64,000 nt of DNA from JAFECT01 sp036501825 (GTDB lineage Bacteria; Pseudomonadota; Alphaproteobacteria; Caulobacterales; Caulobacteraceae). This document shows, in pieces, positions 7,614-16,311 of the stretch; within the stretch, counting starts at the first letter, position 1; every line of letters begins with the position of its first letter. The stretch lies in assembly GCA_036501825.1 (NCBI GenBank), contig DASXZP010000005.1, positions 107,831 through 171,830 on the forward strand, given 5' to 3'. Both the position numbers and the translations under genes were made by a program. The notes under the pieces are model-generated. The model was not told where the DNA came from, did no database searches, and saw only the letters and a list, made by a program, of their open reading frames with translations.

Positions 7614-9890
7614 TCAGGCGGCCTTGCGGCGCTCCGCGGCTTCCGCGGCCTCGGCCAGGGCGCCCAGCAGGGCGGCGGCGCCCACGGGCTTGGTCAGGTG
7701 ACGATCGGCGCCGGCCGCGCGGCTCGCCTCCAGGTGCTCGGGCAAGGCGTTGGCGGTCAGCATGATCACCGGCGTGGCCGTGAGGCCCTGGGCGCGCTCG
7801 TGATCGCGAATCGCGCGCGTGGCGCTGAGCCCGTCCATCACCGGCATCTGCATGTCCATCAGCACCACATCGAAGCCGCCGTCGCGGAAGGCGGCCACCG
7901 CCTGTTCGCCGTTCTCGACCTGCACCAGGTCCACATCGACCTGGCCGAGCATCAAAGCGACCACCTTGCGGTTGGTCGGGTGATCGTCGGCGAGCAGCAC
8001 GCGCAGGGCGCCGCTCGTGTCGGCGGCGGGACGCTCGTCGTCCTGTGACACGGGCGCCGCGCAGGTCGCCAGCGGGATCGACAGGCTGAACACCGAGCCA
8101 ACCCCTGGCGTGCTGTCGCAGTCGAGCCGGGCGTTCATCCATTCGGCGAGCTGGCGGCTGATCGCCAGGCCCAGGCCACTGCCGCCGTAACGGCGGGTCA
8201 CGGAACCGTCGGCCTGTTCAAAGCGCCCGAAGATGCGCGCCTTCACCTCGGCCGGGAAACCGATGCCGGTATCGGACACCGTGCATAGCCAGCGCCCTGC
8301 GCCGTCCGACTTGACGCCCAGGCGCACCTCGCCGCGTTCGGTAAACTTGATCGCATTGGAGACGAGGTTGGCGAGAATCTGTTTCAACCGCTCGGCGTCG
8401 CCCAAAACCGTGACGTCGGCGTCGGACGCGGCGTCGAAGACCAGCGCGACGCCTTTTTCGTCGGCCACCGCCTCGTAGAGCGTCGTCACGGCGCTCGCTG
8501 CGGCGGCGAGGTTGAACGGCTCGGCGCGCATTTCGAGGCGCCCGGATTCGACGCGGGCCAGATCGATCACATCGGTGAGCAGCCGCTCGAGCGTCACCGC
8601 CGAGGAGCGCAGGGTCTGCACCATGTCCTGCTGCATCGGCGCCAACTCGGTGCGCGCCAGCACGTCGGCGATACCCATCACCCCGTTCAGCGGCGTGCGG
8701 ATTTCGTGGCTCATATTGGCGAGGAATTCGCTCTTGGCGCGGTCGGCGCTCTGTGCGTCGTCGCGCGCCTTCTCCAGCGCCTCAGCCGCCCGCTGCATGT
8801 CGGTCAGGTCGACGCAGACCGAGACGACGCCGCCGCCGGGCATGCGCCGCTCTTCGATGCGCAGCCAGCGCCCGTCGGAAAGCCGTTGCTCGAAGGTCGA
8901 CGGCGCCGCGCGGCGGCGCGCCAGGCGCTCCTTGACCCACGCGTCCGCGCCTCCGTCCAGCTCGACCTCGGCGTAGTGATTGCAGGCGACACCCGCACGC
9001 AGCAAGGTCTCGAAAGTGGCGCCCGGGGTCATGTGGGCGCCGACGCCGCTGTTCAGCTCGGCATAGCGCGAGTTCCACTGCATCAGACGGTCCTCGACGT
9101 CGAACACGGCGAGGGCGTAGGGAATGACATCGAGCGCGACACGCATGCGGTCGAGCGAAACGCGGCGCAGAGAGTTCTCGATCGCCACGACCGCGACGGC
9201 GGTCATCACGATCACGGCGACCAGCGCGGCGACCGCCGCCGCCATGACCGCACGGTCGACCACCTGGTGCGGTACGCTGACCGTGGGATCAGGCAGAATC
9301 GTTACGGCGCTCATGCCGGTGAAATGCATGCTGCAGATGGCGAGCGTGAACAGGCCCGCGCCGATCGCCTGCTCGCGCAGGCGCTGAGCGTGACCGGCGG
9401 CGGCGACTGCGGCGGCGGCCATCAGGACGCCGACGACGACCGAGGCGACCGTATAGCCCGCGTCCCAGTACAGGGCGCCCTGGATGCGGAAGGCGGCCAT
9501 GCCGACGTAGTGCATGGCCGAAATTCCGGCGCCCAACAGGGCGCCTCCGACGGCGAGGCTTGCGAGCTTTGGGCGTGCCGCGGCGATTCCGAAGCCGAGG
9601 CCGGTGCTGACGATGGCCAGGATGAGGGAAAGGCCGGTGCCGAGGGGTTCGTAGCCCGTGGTGAGCTTCGGTTGGTAGGCCAGCATGGCGATGAAATGCG
9701 TGGCCCAGATGCCGCAGCCGGCCGCGATACCGCAAAATCCGATCCAGGCGAGCTTGAGGCCGCCCTGGCTACGGGCAGCCAGGGCGTAGAACCGGAACGC
9801 TGTAATGGCGGCGGTTGCACAGACGACGGCGGCCACGAGGACGAGCCGCCAGTCGTGGTCCACCAGAACGCAGGACAGGACCTTCAGCAC
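7614..9890 (-). CDS. MHYT-PAS hybrid sensor histidine kinase with receiver domain
   Basis: The protein has 758 residues. The first roughly 240 form an MHYT sensor with seven membrane segments and the repeats ATHFIAM, SAMHYVGM and CSMHFTGM. A PAS-like region is followed by a HisKA box (MSHEIRTPLNGVMG, His395), an ATPase domain (ANLVSNAIKFT, DTGIGFP, GSGLGLAI) and a C-terminal receiver with phospho-acceptor Asp679 (VVLMDMQMPVMDG). MHYT domains are proposed to sense diatomic gases through bound metal. The start is GTG. No dedicated response regulator is adjacent, so phosphotransfer may go to a distant Hpt protein. It is divergent from the symporter gene. Confidence 0.92.
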   Translation of the reverse strand: MLKVLSCVLVDHDWRLVLVAAVVCATAAITAFRFYALAARSQGGLKLAWIGFCGIAAGCGIWATHFIAMLAYQPKLTTGYEPLGTGLSLILAIVSTGLGFGIAAARPKLASLAVGGALLGAGISAMHYVGMAAFRIQGALYWDAGYTVASVVVGVLMAAAAVAAAGHAQRLREQAIGAGLFTLAICSMHFTGMSAVTILPDPTVSVPHQVVDRAVMAAAVAALVAVIVMTAVAVVAIENSLRRVSLDRMRVALDVIPYALAVFDVEDRLMQWNSRYAELNSGVGAHMTPGATFETLLRAGVACNHYAEVELDGGADAWVKERLARRRAAPSTFEQRLSDGRWLRIEERRMPGGGVVSVCVDLTDMQRAAEALEKARDDAQSADRAKSEFLANMSHEIRTPLNGVMGIADVLARTELAPMQQDMVQTLRSSAVTLERLLTDVIDLARVESGRLEMRAEPFNLAAAASAVTTLYEAVADEKGVALVFDAASDADVTVLGDAERLKQILANLVSNAIKFTERGEVRLGVKSDGAGRWLCTVSDTGIGFPAEVKARIFGRFEQADGSVTRRYGGSGLGLAISRQLAEWMNARLDCDSTPGVGSVFSLSIPLATCAAPVSQDDERPAADTSGALRVLLADDHPTNRKVVALMLGQVDVDLVQVENGEQAVAAFRDGGFDVVLMDMQMPVMDGLSATRAIRDHERAQGLTATPVIMLTANALPEHLEASRAAGADRHLTKPVGAAALLGALAEAAEAAERRKAA

Positions 9891-10033
9891 GAGAGTGTTC
9901 CCTGACTCCCGTCAGATTCGCGTAATCTCGTTATTATTCGGTGACTACGCCCTGAGGGCGAAATCGGACGCCATTGCAACCGCGCTGCCGAAATCGCTAA
10001 GGTCGTTGTGCTCAAAGGGGATCGCACAAGTTC

Positions 10034-11293
10034 ATGAATCGTAATTTTACCCTCTTCGTGGTCGCCGGCATGGTGCTGGGGGTCCTGGTCGGCTGGGCGT
10101 GCAACGCCTGGCTCGACGCGCCGGCGGCCAAACAGGCGGCCGACGACCTGGGCCTGATCACCGACATCTTCCTGCGCCTGATCCGGATGATCATCGCGCC
10201 TTTGGTGTTCTCGACCCTGGTCCTGGGCATTGCGAAGATGGAGGACGCCGCGACCGTCGGGCGCGTCGGCGTGCGCGCGCTGGGCTGGTTCATCGTCGCG
10301 TCGCTGGTGTCGCTGTCGCTGGGTCTGGTGATCGTGACCCTGCTGCACCCGGGCGCGGGCCTGCACCTGCCGCTGCCCCCGGCCGGCGCGAAACCCGAAG
10401 GCGTCAGCGCCGGCGACTTCACGCCCGAGGGCTTCATCGCGCACATCATCCCGACCTCGATCATCGACGCCATGGCGAAGAACGAGATCCTGCAGATCGT
10501 CATCTTCTCGGTCCTCGTCGGCATCGCCATCGCGAGCCTGCAGAAGCGCGCGCCAGCGGTGGTCGAGCTGGTCGAACAGATCGTGCAGATCATGCTGAAG
10601 GTGACGGGTTTTGTGATGATGACCGCGCCGCTGGCGATTTTCGCAGCGCTGGCGTCGACGGTGGCTGAGCACGGCCTGTCGATCCTGGTCACCTACGCCG
10701 GTTACATCGGCGGTTTCTATCTCGCGCTTCTGATCCTGTGGGCAATGACAATCGGCGCCGCGTGGCTGTTCATCGGCATGCGGGCGCCGAAACTGGTCGT
10801 CGCCGTGCGCGAACCGATCCTCGTCGGCTTCTCGACGACGAGTTCGGAAGCGGCCTATCCGAAAACCCTGGAACAGCTCGAACGCTTCGGCATCGCGCCA
10901 CGCATCGCGAGCTTCGTTCTGCCGCTCGGCTATTCGTTCAACCTGATGGGCTCGATGGTCTATGCGACCTTCGCCATCCTGTTCATCTGTCAGGCCTACG
11001 ACATCCACATGACGCTGGGGCGGCAGATCACCATGCTGCTGCTGTTGATGGTGACGTCGAAGGGACTGGCGGGCGTGCCGCGCGCGTCGCTGGTGGTGAT
11101 CTTGGCGACCCTGGCCTATTTCAGCCTGCCGCTGGCCGGCCTGACCCTGATCCTGGCGGTCGATCACATCATGGACATGGGCCGCACGGCCACCAACGTG
11201 ATGGGCAATTCCATCGCCGCAGCCGTTGTCGCCAAATGGGAAAAGGCGCTCGGACCGCCGGTGGAAGACCTGGCCCAGGTAAACGAGTTGTAA
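10034..11293 (+). CDS. Dicarboxylate/amino acid:cation symporter (DAACS family, GltP/DctA type)
   Basis: The protein has 419 residues and multiple membrane segments. The family serine-rich re-entrant loop is seen as STTSSEAAYPKTL, and the NLMGSMVY and MDMGRTATNVMGNS segments correspond to the conserved substrate and cation sites of GltPh-type elevators. It imports C4-dicarboxylates or glutamate/aspartate with H+ or Na+. It is monocistronic, and the 143-base gap to the divergent MHYT kinase should hold both promoters. Regulation of the symporter by that kinase is possible but only suggested by adjacency. Confidence 0.92.
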   Translation: MNRNFTLFVVAGMVLGVLVGWACNAWLDAPAAKQAADDLGLITDIFLRLIRMIIAPLVFSTLVLGIAKMEDAATVGRVGVRALGWFIVASLVSLSLGLVIVTLLHPGAGLHLPLPPAGAKPEGVSAGDFTPEGFIAHIIPTSIIDAMAKNEILQIVIFSVLVGIAIASLQKRAPAVVELVEQIVQIMLKVTGFVMMTAPLAIFAALASTVAEHGLSILVTYAGYIGGFYLALLILWAMTIGAAWLFIGMRAPKLVVAVREPILVGFSTTSSEAAYPKTLEQLERFGIAPRIASFVLPLGYSFNLMGSMVYATFAILFICQAYDIHMTLGRQITMLLLLMVTSKGLAGVPRASLVVILATLAYFSLPLAGLTLILAVDHIMDMGRTATNVMGNSIAAAVVAKWEKALGPPVEDLAQVNEL

Positions 11294-11378
11294 TCTAACC
11301 GCCTTGGCCGTTCCGTTGCGGCCGTCCTATATAGCCGGCAACCGTCACTCGCGACGTCCACCTGAACCGGGGAAGACC

Positions 11379-12014
11379 ATGACCTTCGCCAAGCGTATCG
11401 CAGCCCTCGTCGCCGCCGTCGTCGTGCCGCTATCGCTCGCCGGGTGCGGCTACAACACCTTGCCGACCCAGAAGAACGCCGCCCAGGCCAAGTGGGCCGA
11501 CGTGCAGGCCGACTATCAGCGCCGCGCCGACCTGATCCCGGCCCTGGTCAACACCGTGAAGGGCTATGCCGCCCAGGAAAAATCGGTCCTGGTCGAAGTG
11601 ACCCAGGCCCGCGCCAGCGCCGGCCAGATCCACGTCGATCAGAACACCTTGAACGACCCGGCTAAGTTCCAGCAGTATCAGGCGGCGCAGGGCTCGCTCG
11701 GCGACTCCCTCAACCGCCTGATGGTGGTGGTCGAAAAGTACCCGGACCTGAAGTCCAACACCAACTTCCTGGCGCTGCAGAACAGCCTGGAGATGACCGA
11801 GAACCGCATCACCATCGCGATCCGCGACTACAACGCGGCGGCCAACACCTATAACACCTCGATGGTGACCTTCCCGACCCTGCTCTGGCACAACACTTTC
11901 CAGTCCAGCTACAAGCCGCTGCCGCTGTTCGCGGCGTCGGCGGCCGCGCAGAACATGCCGACGGTCGACTTCTCGACCCCGTCCGCAGCGCCTGCCGCGC
12001 CGCCCGCGAAATGA
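11379..12014 (+). CDS. lemA: LemA family lipoprotein
   Basis: The protein has 211 residues from ATG 11379. The signal peptide ends in a lipobox (LSLAGC). The LemA core follows: KWADVQADYQRRADLIPALV, AAQEKSVLVEVTQARAS and ENRITIAIRDYN. The stop overlaps the ATG of the TPM-domain gene (ATGA at 12011-12014). LemA with YgcG/TPM proteins is a recurrent conserved operon tied to envelope or membrane homeostasis; the molecular role is not settled. The frame opens earlier at 11304, but the signal peptide fixes the later start. Confidence 0.93.
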   Translation: MTFAKRIAALVAAVVVPLSLAGCGYNTLPTQKNAAQAKWADVQADYQRRADLIPALVNTVKGYAAQEKSVLVEVTQARASAGQIHVDQNTLNDPAKFQQYQAAQGSLGDSLNRLMVVVEKYPDLKSNTNFLALQNSLEMTENRITIAIRDYNAAANTYNTSMVTFPTLLWHNTFQSSYKPLPLFAASAAAQNMPTVDFSTPSAAPAAPPAK

Positions 12015-12802
12015 GACTGTTCGCTCTCGCGAGCGCGGCAAGGTTCGCCGCGCTCGCCTTCTCTGCTCTGGTCCTGGTGGCGGCGCCCGCGCGCGCCGAT
12101 CCGAACTTTCCGGAGCTGAACGGACGCCGCGTCGTTGACGATGCGCACATCCTGCCGGCCGCAACCCAGACCGCGATCCAGGAAAAGCTCGCCGACCTCG
12201 AAGGCAAGACCACCGATCAGATGGTGGTCGTCACCGTGCCCTCGCTGCAGGGCTACACGATCGAGGACTACGGCTACAAACTCGGCCGCAAGTGGCAGAT
12301 CGGCCAGAAGGACAAGAACAACGGCGTCCTGTTCCTTGTAGCGCCCAGCGAACACAAGGTGCGCATCGAAGTCGGCTATGGCCTGGAGCCGGTGCTGACC
12401 GACACGCTGTCCTACACGATCATCCAGGACAAGGTGCTGCCGAAGTTCCGCTCCGGCGACATGGCCGGCGGGGTCAGCGACGGCGTCGATTCGGTCATCC
12501 AGCAGCTCACCCTCGATCCCGATCAGGCGGCGGCCAATGTGAAGGCCGCCCAACAGGCGCAGCAGGCCGCGCCCGCGCGGCACAGCCACGGCTTCCCGAT
12601 CCAGGCGATCGTCTTCCTGATCATCCTCGTCGTCGTCGTCGGGCGCCTCGGCTTCTGGCCGCTGTTCCTGCTCGGCGGCATGCGCGGCGGCGGCTTCGGC
12701 GGCGGCGGCTGGTCCGGAGGCGGCGGGTTCAGCGGCGGCGGCGGCGGATTCAGCGGCGGCGGAGGCTCCTTCGGGGGCGGCGGCGCTTCGGGGGGTTGGT
12801 GA
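12011..12802 (+). CDS. TPM-domain (YgcG-like) secreted/membrane protein with Gly-rich tail
   Basis: The protein has 263 residues with a signal peptide (cleavage near ARA-DP). The TPM domain (Pfam TPM_phosphatase; NGRRVVDDAHILP, TTDQMVVVTVPSLQGY, GVLFLVAPSEHKVRIEVGYG) faces the periplasm. One transmembrane helix (IQAIVFLIILVVVVG) follows, then a Gly/Ser repeat tail of about 45 residues. This is the classic YgcG architecture. It is translationally coupled to LemA and one base from the second TPM gene. Confidence 0.9.
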   Translation: MRLFALASAARFAALAFSALVLVAAPARADPNFPELNGRRVVDDAHILPAATQTAIQEKLADLEGKTTDQMVVVTVPSLQGYTIEDYGYKLGRKWQIGQKDKNNGVLFLVAPSEHKVRIEVGYGLEPVLTDTLSYTIIQDKVLPKFRSGDMAGGVSDGVDSVIQQLTLDPDQAAANVKAAQQAQQAAPARHSHGFPIQAIVFLIILVVVVGRLGFWPLFLLGGMRGGGFGGGGWSGGGGFSGGGGGFSGGGGSFGGGGASGGW

Positions 12803-12803
12803 G

Positions 12804-13499
12804 ATGCTGAAACTGACGGATGCCGACCGTGACCGCATCGCTGCGGCGGTCGCCGAAGCCGAGACCAAGACCTCCGGCGAAATCTTCTGCGTGATGGCCA
12901 AGAAGGTCGGCGAGTATCGCGAAGCGTCCTTCGCCTGGGCCGCGGTGTTCGCCCTGGCGCTGCCGTTCGCGGGCGTGCCCTTCGGCCTGACCCCCGACAA
13001 ACTCCCCTTGCCGTTCCTGGGCGCGGACTGGAAGGCCGTGCAATCGTCCGGCATCGACGGGGCGGTCACCAACGCGCTGATCGCCTATGCGCTCGCGCAA
13101 GCGGTGCTATTCGTGGTGCTGTTGCTGGTCTTCCTGCTGCCGCCGGTGCGCCGCTTCCTCACGCCCAAGGCGCTGAAGCGCGAGCGGGTGCGCCGCGCGG
13201 CGCTGGAGCAGTTCTTCGCCAAGGCGCTGCACTTGTCGGAGGGCCGCACCGGCGTGCTGATCTTCGCCTCGGAAGCCGAGCGGATGGTCGAGATCGTCGC
13301 CGACGAGGACATCCACGAAAAGGCCGGCGAGGACCAGTGGGAAGGCGCGGCCCAGCGCCTGGCCGCCGGCATCAAGGCCGGCAAGGTCGCCGATGGCTAC
13401 ATCGACGCGATCAAGCACGTGGGCCACGTCCTGGCCCAGCATTTCCCGGCCAACGGGCCAAACCCGAACCAGCTCCCGGACCGCCTGATCGAGATTTGA
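12804..13499 (+). CDS. Second TPM-domain membrane protein
   Basis: The protein has 231 residues with no signal peptide. An N-terminal helical segment (TDADRDRIAAAVAEAETKTS) and a C-terminal region (TGVLIFASEAERMVEIVADE, then IKAGKVADGYIDAIKHVG) match the short TPM partner that follows LemA-YgcG in many proteobacteria. Two membrane helices lie near residues 45-65 and 95-115. It is the last gene of the three-gene lemA operon. The pairing of two TPM proteins suggests a heteromeric complex (inference). Confidence 0.85.
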   Translation: MLKLTDADRDRIAAAVAEAETKTSGEIFCVMAKKVGEYREASFAWAAVFALALPFAGVPFGLTPDKLPLPFLGADWKAVQSSGIDGAVTNALIAYALAQAVLFVVLLLVFLLPPVRRFLTPKALKRERVRRAALEQFFAKALHLSEGRTGVLIFASEAERMVEIVADEDIHEKAGEDQWEGAAQRLAAGIKAGKVADGYIDAIKHVGHVLAQHFPANGPNPNQLPDRLIEI

Positions 13500-13585
13500 G
13501 CGGGGTCCAGATCACGGCAAATTCAAGGGTTTGCCGGCTTGGGTGGGTTCTTCTGCGGGTTCGCGCGTTCTAGGTTGGGTAAGCC

Positions 13586-14341
13586 ATGCCGCGCATCCTG
13601 ACCTACAATGTGCATCGCTGCGTCGGCGTGGACCGGCGCCTCGACGTGGGCCGCATCGCTGCGGTCATCGGCGAGCACGAACCCGACATCGTCTGCCTGC
13701 AGGAGGTGGACGTGCGCCGCGCGCGCACCGGCCGGGTCGATCAGGCCCACGCCATCGCGCGCGAGTTGGCCATGACCTTCCATTTCAACGCGGCCTTCCA
13801 CGTCGAAGAAGAGAGCTATGGCGACGCCATATTGACCAACCGGCCCGAGCGGCTGGTGCACAAGGGCGCCCTGCCGACGCTGAAGGGCGTGAAGGGGTTG
13901 GAGCCGCGCGGCGCGGTGTGGGTCGCGGTCGACTTCGACGGCGTCGAGCTCAATGTCATCAACACGCACCTGGGTCTGGTGCCGCGCGAGCAGCGGCTGC
14001 AGGCGGCCGCGCTGGTCGGCAAGGATTGGCTGGGTCATGCGGATTGCGCCGATCCCGTCGTGCTGGTCGGCGATTTCAACGCGACGTCGCTGACGCGTCC
14101 GTATCAGCGGCTGGCGGCGCGCCTGTTCGACGCACAGAAGGCGCCGGCGATCGCCAAGACCCTGCCGACCTTCCCCTCGGCTTTTCCCGTACTTCGCATC
14201 GACCACTGTTTCATCAGCCCCGGGGTGACCGTCACCCAGGTGCAGGCGCCCTTCTCGCCGCTGGCGCGGATGGCGTCGGATCATTTGCCGCTGGTGGTCG
14301 ACTTCCAGCTCTCGTCCGCCGCCGCCGCATCGGCAGCCTGA
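13586..14341 (+). CDS. Endonuclease/exonuclease/phosphatase (EEP) family hydrolase
   Basis: The protein has 251 residues. Metal and catalytic motifs of the EEP fold are in order: LTYNVHRC (N-terminal Asn), IVCLQEVD (metal-binding Glu), NVINTHLGL, VLVGDFNA (catalytic Asp-x-Asn), LRIDHCFIS and the final ASDHLPLVVDF (Asp-His). In bacteria this subgroup sits beside phospholipase-D-like proteins, as here. The substrate is not predictable between phosphodiester lipids, nucleic acid and inositol phosphates. The last 61 bases overlap the 3' end of the convergent PLD gene. Confidence 0.88.
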   Translation: MPRILTYNVHRCVGVDRRLDVGRIAAVIGEHEPDIVCLQEVDVRRARTGRVDQAHAIARELAMTFHFNAAFHVEEESYGDAILTNRPERLVHKGALPTLKGVKGLEPRGAVWVAVDFDGVELNVINTHLGLVPREQRLQAAALVGKDWLGHADCADPVVLVGDFNATSLTRPYQRLAARLFDAQKAPAIAKTLPTFPSAFPVLRIDHCFISPGVTVTQVQAPFSPLARMASDHLPLVVDFQLSSAAAASAA

Positions 14342-15774
14342 GCCACGGTGCGTTTCAGAATTCGCGACAGCCGCCGTCTACGCCACGGCCGCCAGGAATC
14401 CGCCGGCGTTGCGGGATCGCCGATCTGCCATTCGGCCATCCATTTTGAGCCGAACGACGCCTTGCCGGGCGAGAGCAACGAGAGCCGGCCGTCGTTCAAT
14501 TCCTCGATCGTCGCGTTCAGCGAACCGCTGGCGGCGTAGGCCCAGTCGAAGGATTCGCTGTCGACGCCGAGGAAATGGCCCACCGTGCGGGCGCGGTGAC
14601 GGCGGATGAATTCCGACACCGCGTCACCCTCTTGCTCGGCCTCGATGGCCACGTCGCATTCGGTGTCGAAGCCGCCGGAGCGGTTGTTCAGATTGGTCGA
14701 GCCGACGCGCAGAATGCGGTCGTCGATGATCGTGACCTTGGCATGGACGATGATGTCGTGGCCCTGGCGCGTGCGCGGCGTCCAGGCGCTGAAGCGATGG
14801 TACAGATCGGCGCGACGCAGCCGGTCGAGGATGGCGCGGCGCGCGCTGTCCATGGCGAAATGATCGAACCACGACGGCGCCCGAGCGGTCGATACCACCA
14901 CCACCTCGGGTCCGTTCGGTTCTTCAAGGCGAAGCGCCAACGCTGCGGCGATGATCGGCGAGGTGAAGTACTGGTTCTCGAGATAGATCAGTTTTTTCGC
15001 GCTCGCGATCGCCTCGAGATGCAGCTGTTCGTTCTCGCGGATCCCCGCGGCGCCGCGCCATGCGGGTTCCGTGCGTGCGATCCCCATCGGAACATCGATC
15101 GCGTCGGGCGCAATGTCGCCCGGCCAGTGGTCGAACGCCTCGGTGATCGGGTCGATCTTCTCGCCCGTGCCCTCGAACCACCGTTCACGCGCCAAGTCTC
15201 CCAGCGCCCGCGCCGCCGGCCCGTCGAGCAGACACATGGTCTCGTGCCGCGGCGGAAAAAGAATCCCGGTGGGGGTGCAGCGCCGCGGGTCCTGGTCGCG
15301 GTGCGCGGCCTCGTCCCAACGGTCGACCGACACGTCGCCGCCGCCGCAGAGCGCCAGGCTATCGTCGATCACCACCACCTTCTGGTGGTGGCAGGCGCCG
15401 AAGGGCCGCGCCCGGTCCAGGCGGAAATTGATCGGCCCCCGCCGGAACCAGTCGAAGGCCCGTTGGGGAAAGAAATCCTGACCCCAGGCCAGCGGCAGCG
15501 GCATGCGCCAGATCAGCAGCCGGACCTTGAGCGCGGGGTTGTCGCGCACGAGGCGGCGCAGCAGATGGCCGATCTCGGTCCCGCGGTCGTGGACCCCGCC
15601 GTCGGGCTGCAGCCGGGTTCTGGGGTCGAACTGCCAGCCCAGCATCAGGATCGATTTCTGGGCCCGGGGCAGGACCTCGGCCAGGGCCTCGAAATAGGCG
15701 GCGTTCTCCATCAGGACGGAAAACCGCCCCGCCCTCTCCACCCGCCAGCAGTTGTCCCCAGCTTTCAGCAGCAC
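14281..15774 (-). CDS. Phospholipase D / cardiolipin-synthase-like protein with two HKD motifs
   Basis: The protein has 497 residues. Both catalytic HKD motifs are intact: HHQKVVVIDDSLALCGG followed by D, and HAKVTIIDDRILRVGSTN followed by NRSGGFDTE. There is no N-terminal membrane anchor, so it is closer to soluble PLD-like phosphatidyltransferases than to classic cardiolipin synthase Cls. The likely activity is phosphatidyl transfer or phospholipid hydrolysis. The C-terminal 20 codons are antisense to the end of the EEP gene; the overlap is convergent. The C-terminus is Arg-rich (WRPWRRRRLSRIL). Confidence 0.9.
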   Translation of the reverse strand: MLLKAGDNCWRVERAGRFSVLMENAAYFEALAEVLPRAQKSILMLGWQFDPRTRLQPDGGVHDRGTEIGHLLRRLVRDNPALKVRLLIWRMPLPLAWGQDFFPQRAFDWFRRGPINFRLDRARPFGACHHQKVVVIDDSLALCGGGDVSVDRWDEAAHRDQDPRRCTPTGILFPPRHETMCLLDGPAARALGDLARERWFEGTGEKIDPITEAFDHWPGDIAPDAIDVPMGIARTEPAWRGAAGIRENEQLHLEAIASAKKLIYLENQYFTSPIIAAALALRLEEPNGPEVVVVSTARAPSWFDHFAMDSARRAILDRLRRADLYHRFSAWTPRTRQGHDIIVHAKVTIIDDRILRVGSTNLNNRSGGFDTECDVAIEAEQEGDAVSEFIRRHRARTVGHFLGVDSESFDWAYAASGSLNATIEELNDGRLSLLSPGKASFGSKWMAEWQIGDPATPADSWRPWRRRRLSRILKRTVAQAADAAAADESWKSTTSGK

Positions 15775-15929
15775 CGTGCGGGTCCTCGGCCGTGGCTGTT
15801 TCTAGAGCCGCGCGCGCCCACGGCAACGCTGCGGGTGACCGAAAGTTCATTGCCTTCAGCGTTGCGGCGGTTGGAGCGAAGGAGGATAATGCCCGCCTCG
15901 CCCCCGCTTTGGGGCATGGGCGAAGGGCT

Positions 15930-16199
15930 ATGCTCGATTTCCTCTTCACACTGGTGACGGTCCTGGCTGCGGCCGCCTTCGGCCAGTTCGGGGTGACCCT
16001 GGATTCCAAGCCCGGCGCCCAAACCGCCGCCAATCCCGAGGTGCGCCGCACCGTCCAAGGCGGCGCTCCGGCCCATGGCCAGCTGCCTTCTCAGATGTCC
16101 GGCCAGATGCCTGGCCAAATGCCTGGGATAAAGGCCGCCGCGCACGTCGTACGCCTGCCCGCGCCTGCGGTTCCGACGGTCGGCCGAAAGGGCGGCTGA
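15930..16199 (+). CDS. Small exported hypothetical protein
   Basis: From the ATG at 15930 this is 89 residues with a hydrophobic N-terminus (FLFTLVTVLAAAAFG) that looks like a signal peptide or anchor. A Gln/Met/Pro/Gly repeat follows (QMSGQMPGQMPG). A purine-rich GAAGGG precedes the start. The frame stays open further upstream, but that part reads as the opposite-strand PLD promoter region. No family is recognised and the gene may be spurious. Confidence 0.4.
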   Translation: MLDFLFTLVTVLAAAAFGQFGVTLDSKPGAQTAANPEVRRTVQGGAPAHGQLPSQMSGQMPGQMPGIKAAAHVVRLPAPAVPTVGRKGG

Positions 16200-16311
16200 A
16201 CGCCTCATTCCGCTTTGCGCGCGGTTTACTTACCGTTAGGGTTTCGTCTAACGCGCGAACTTGGAAACGCAGAAAGCGTGAGCTGCCGCGCCCTGAACAT
16301 GAGCCGCGCCC

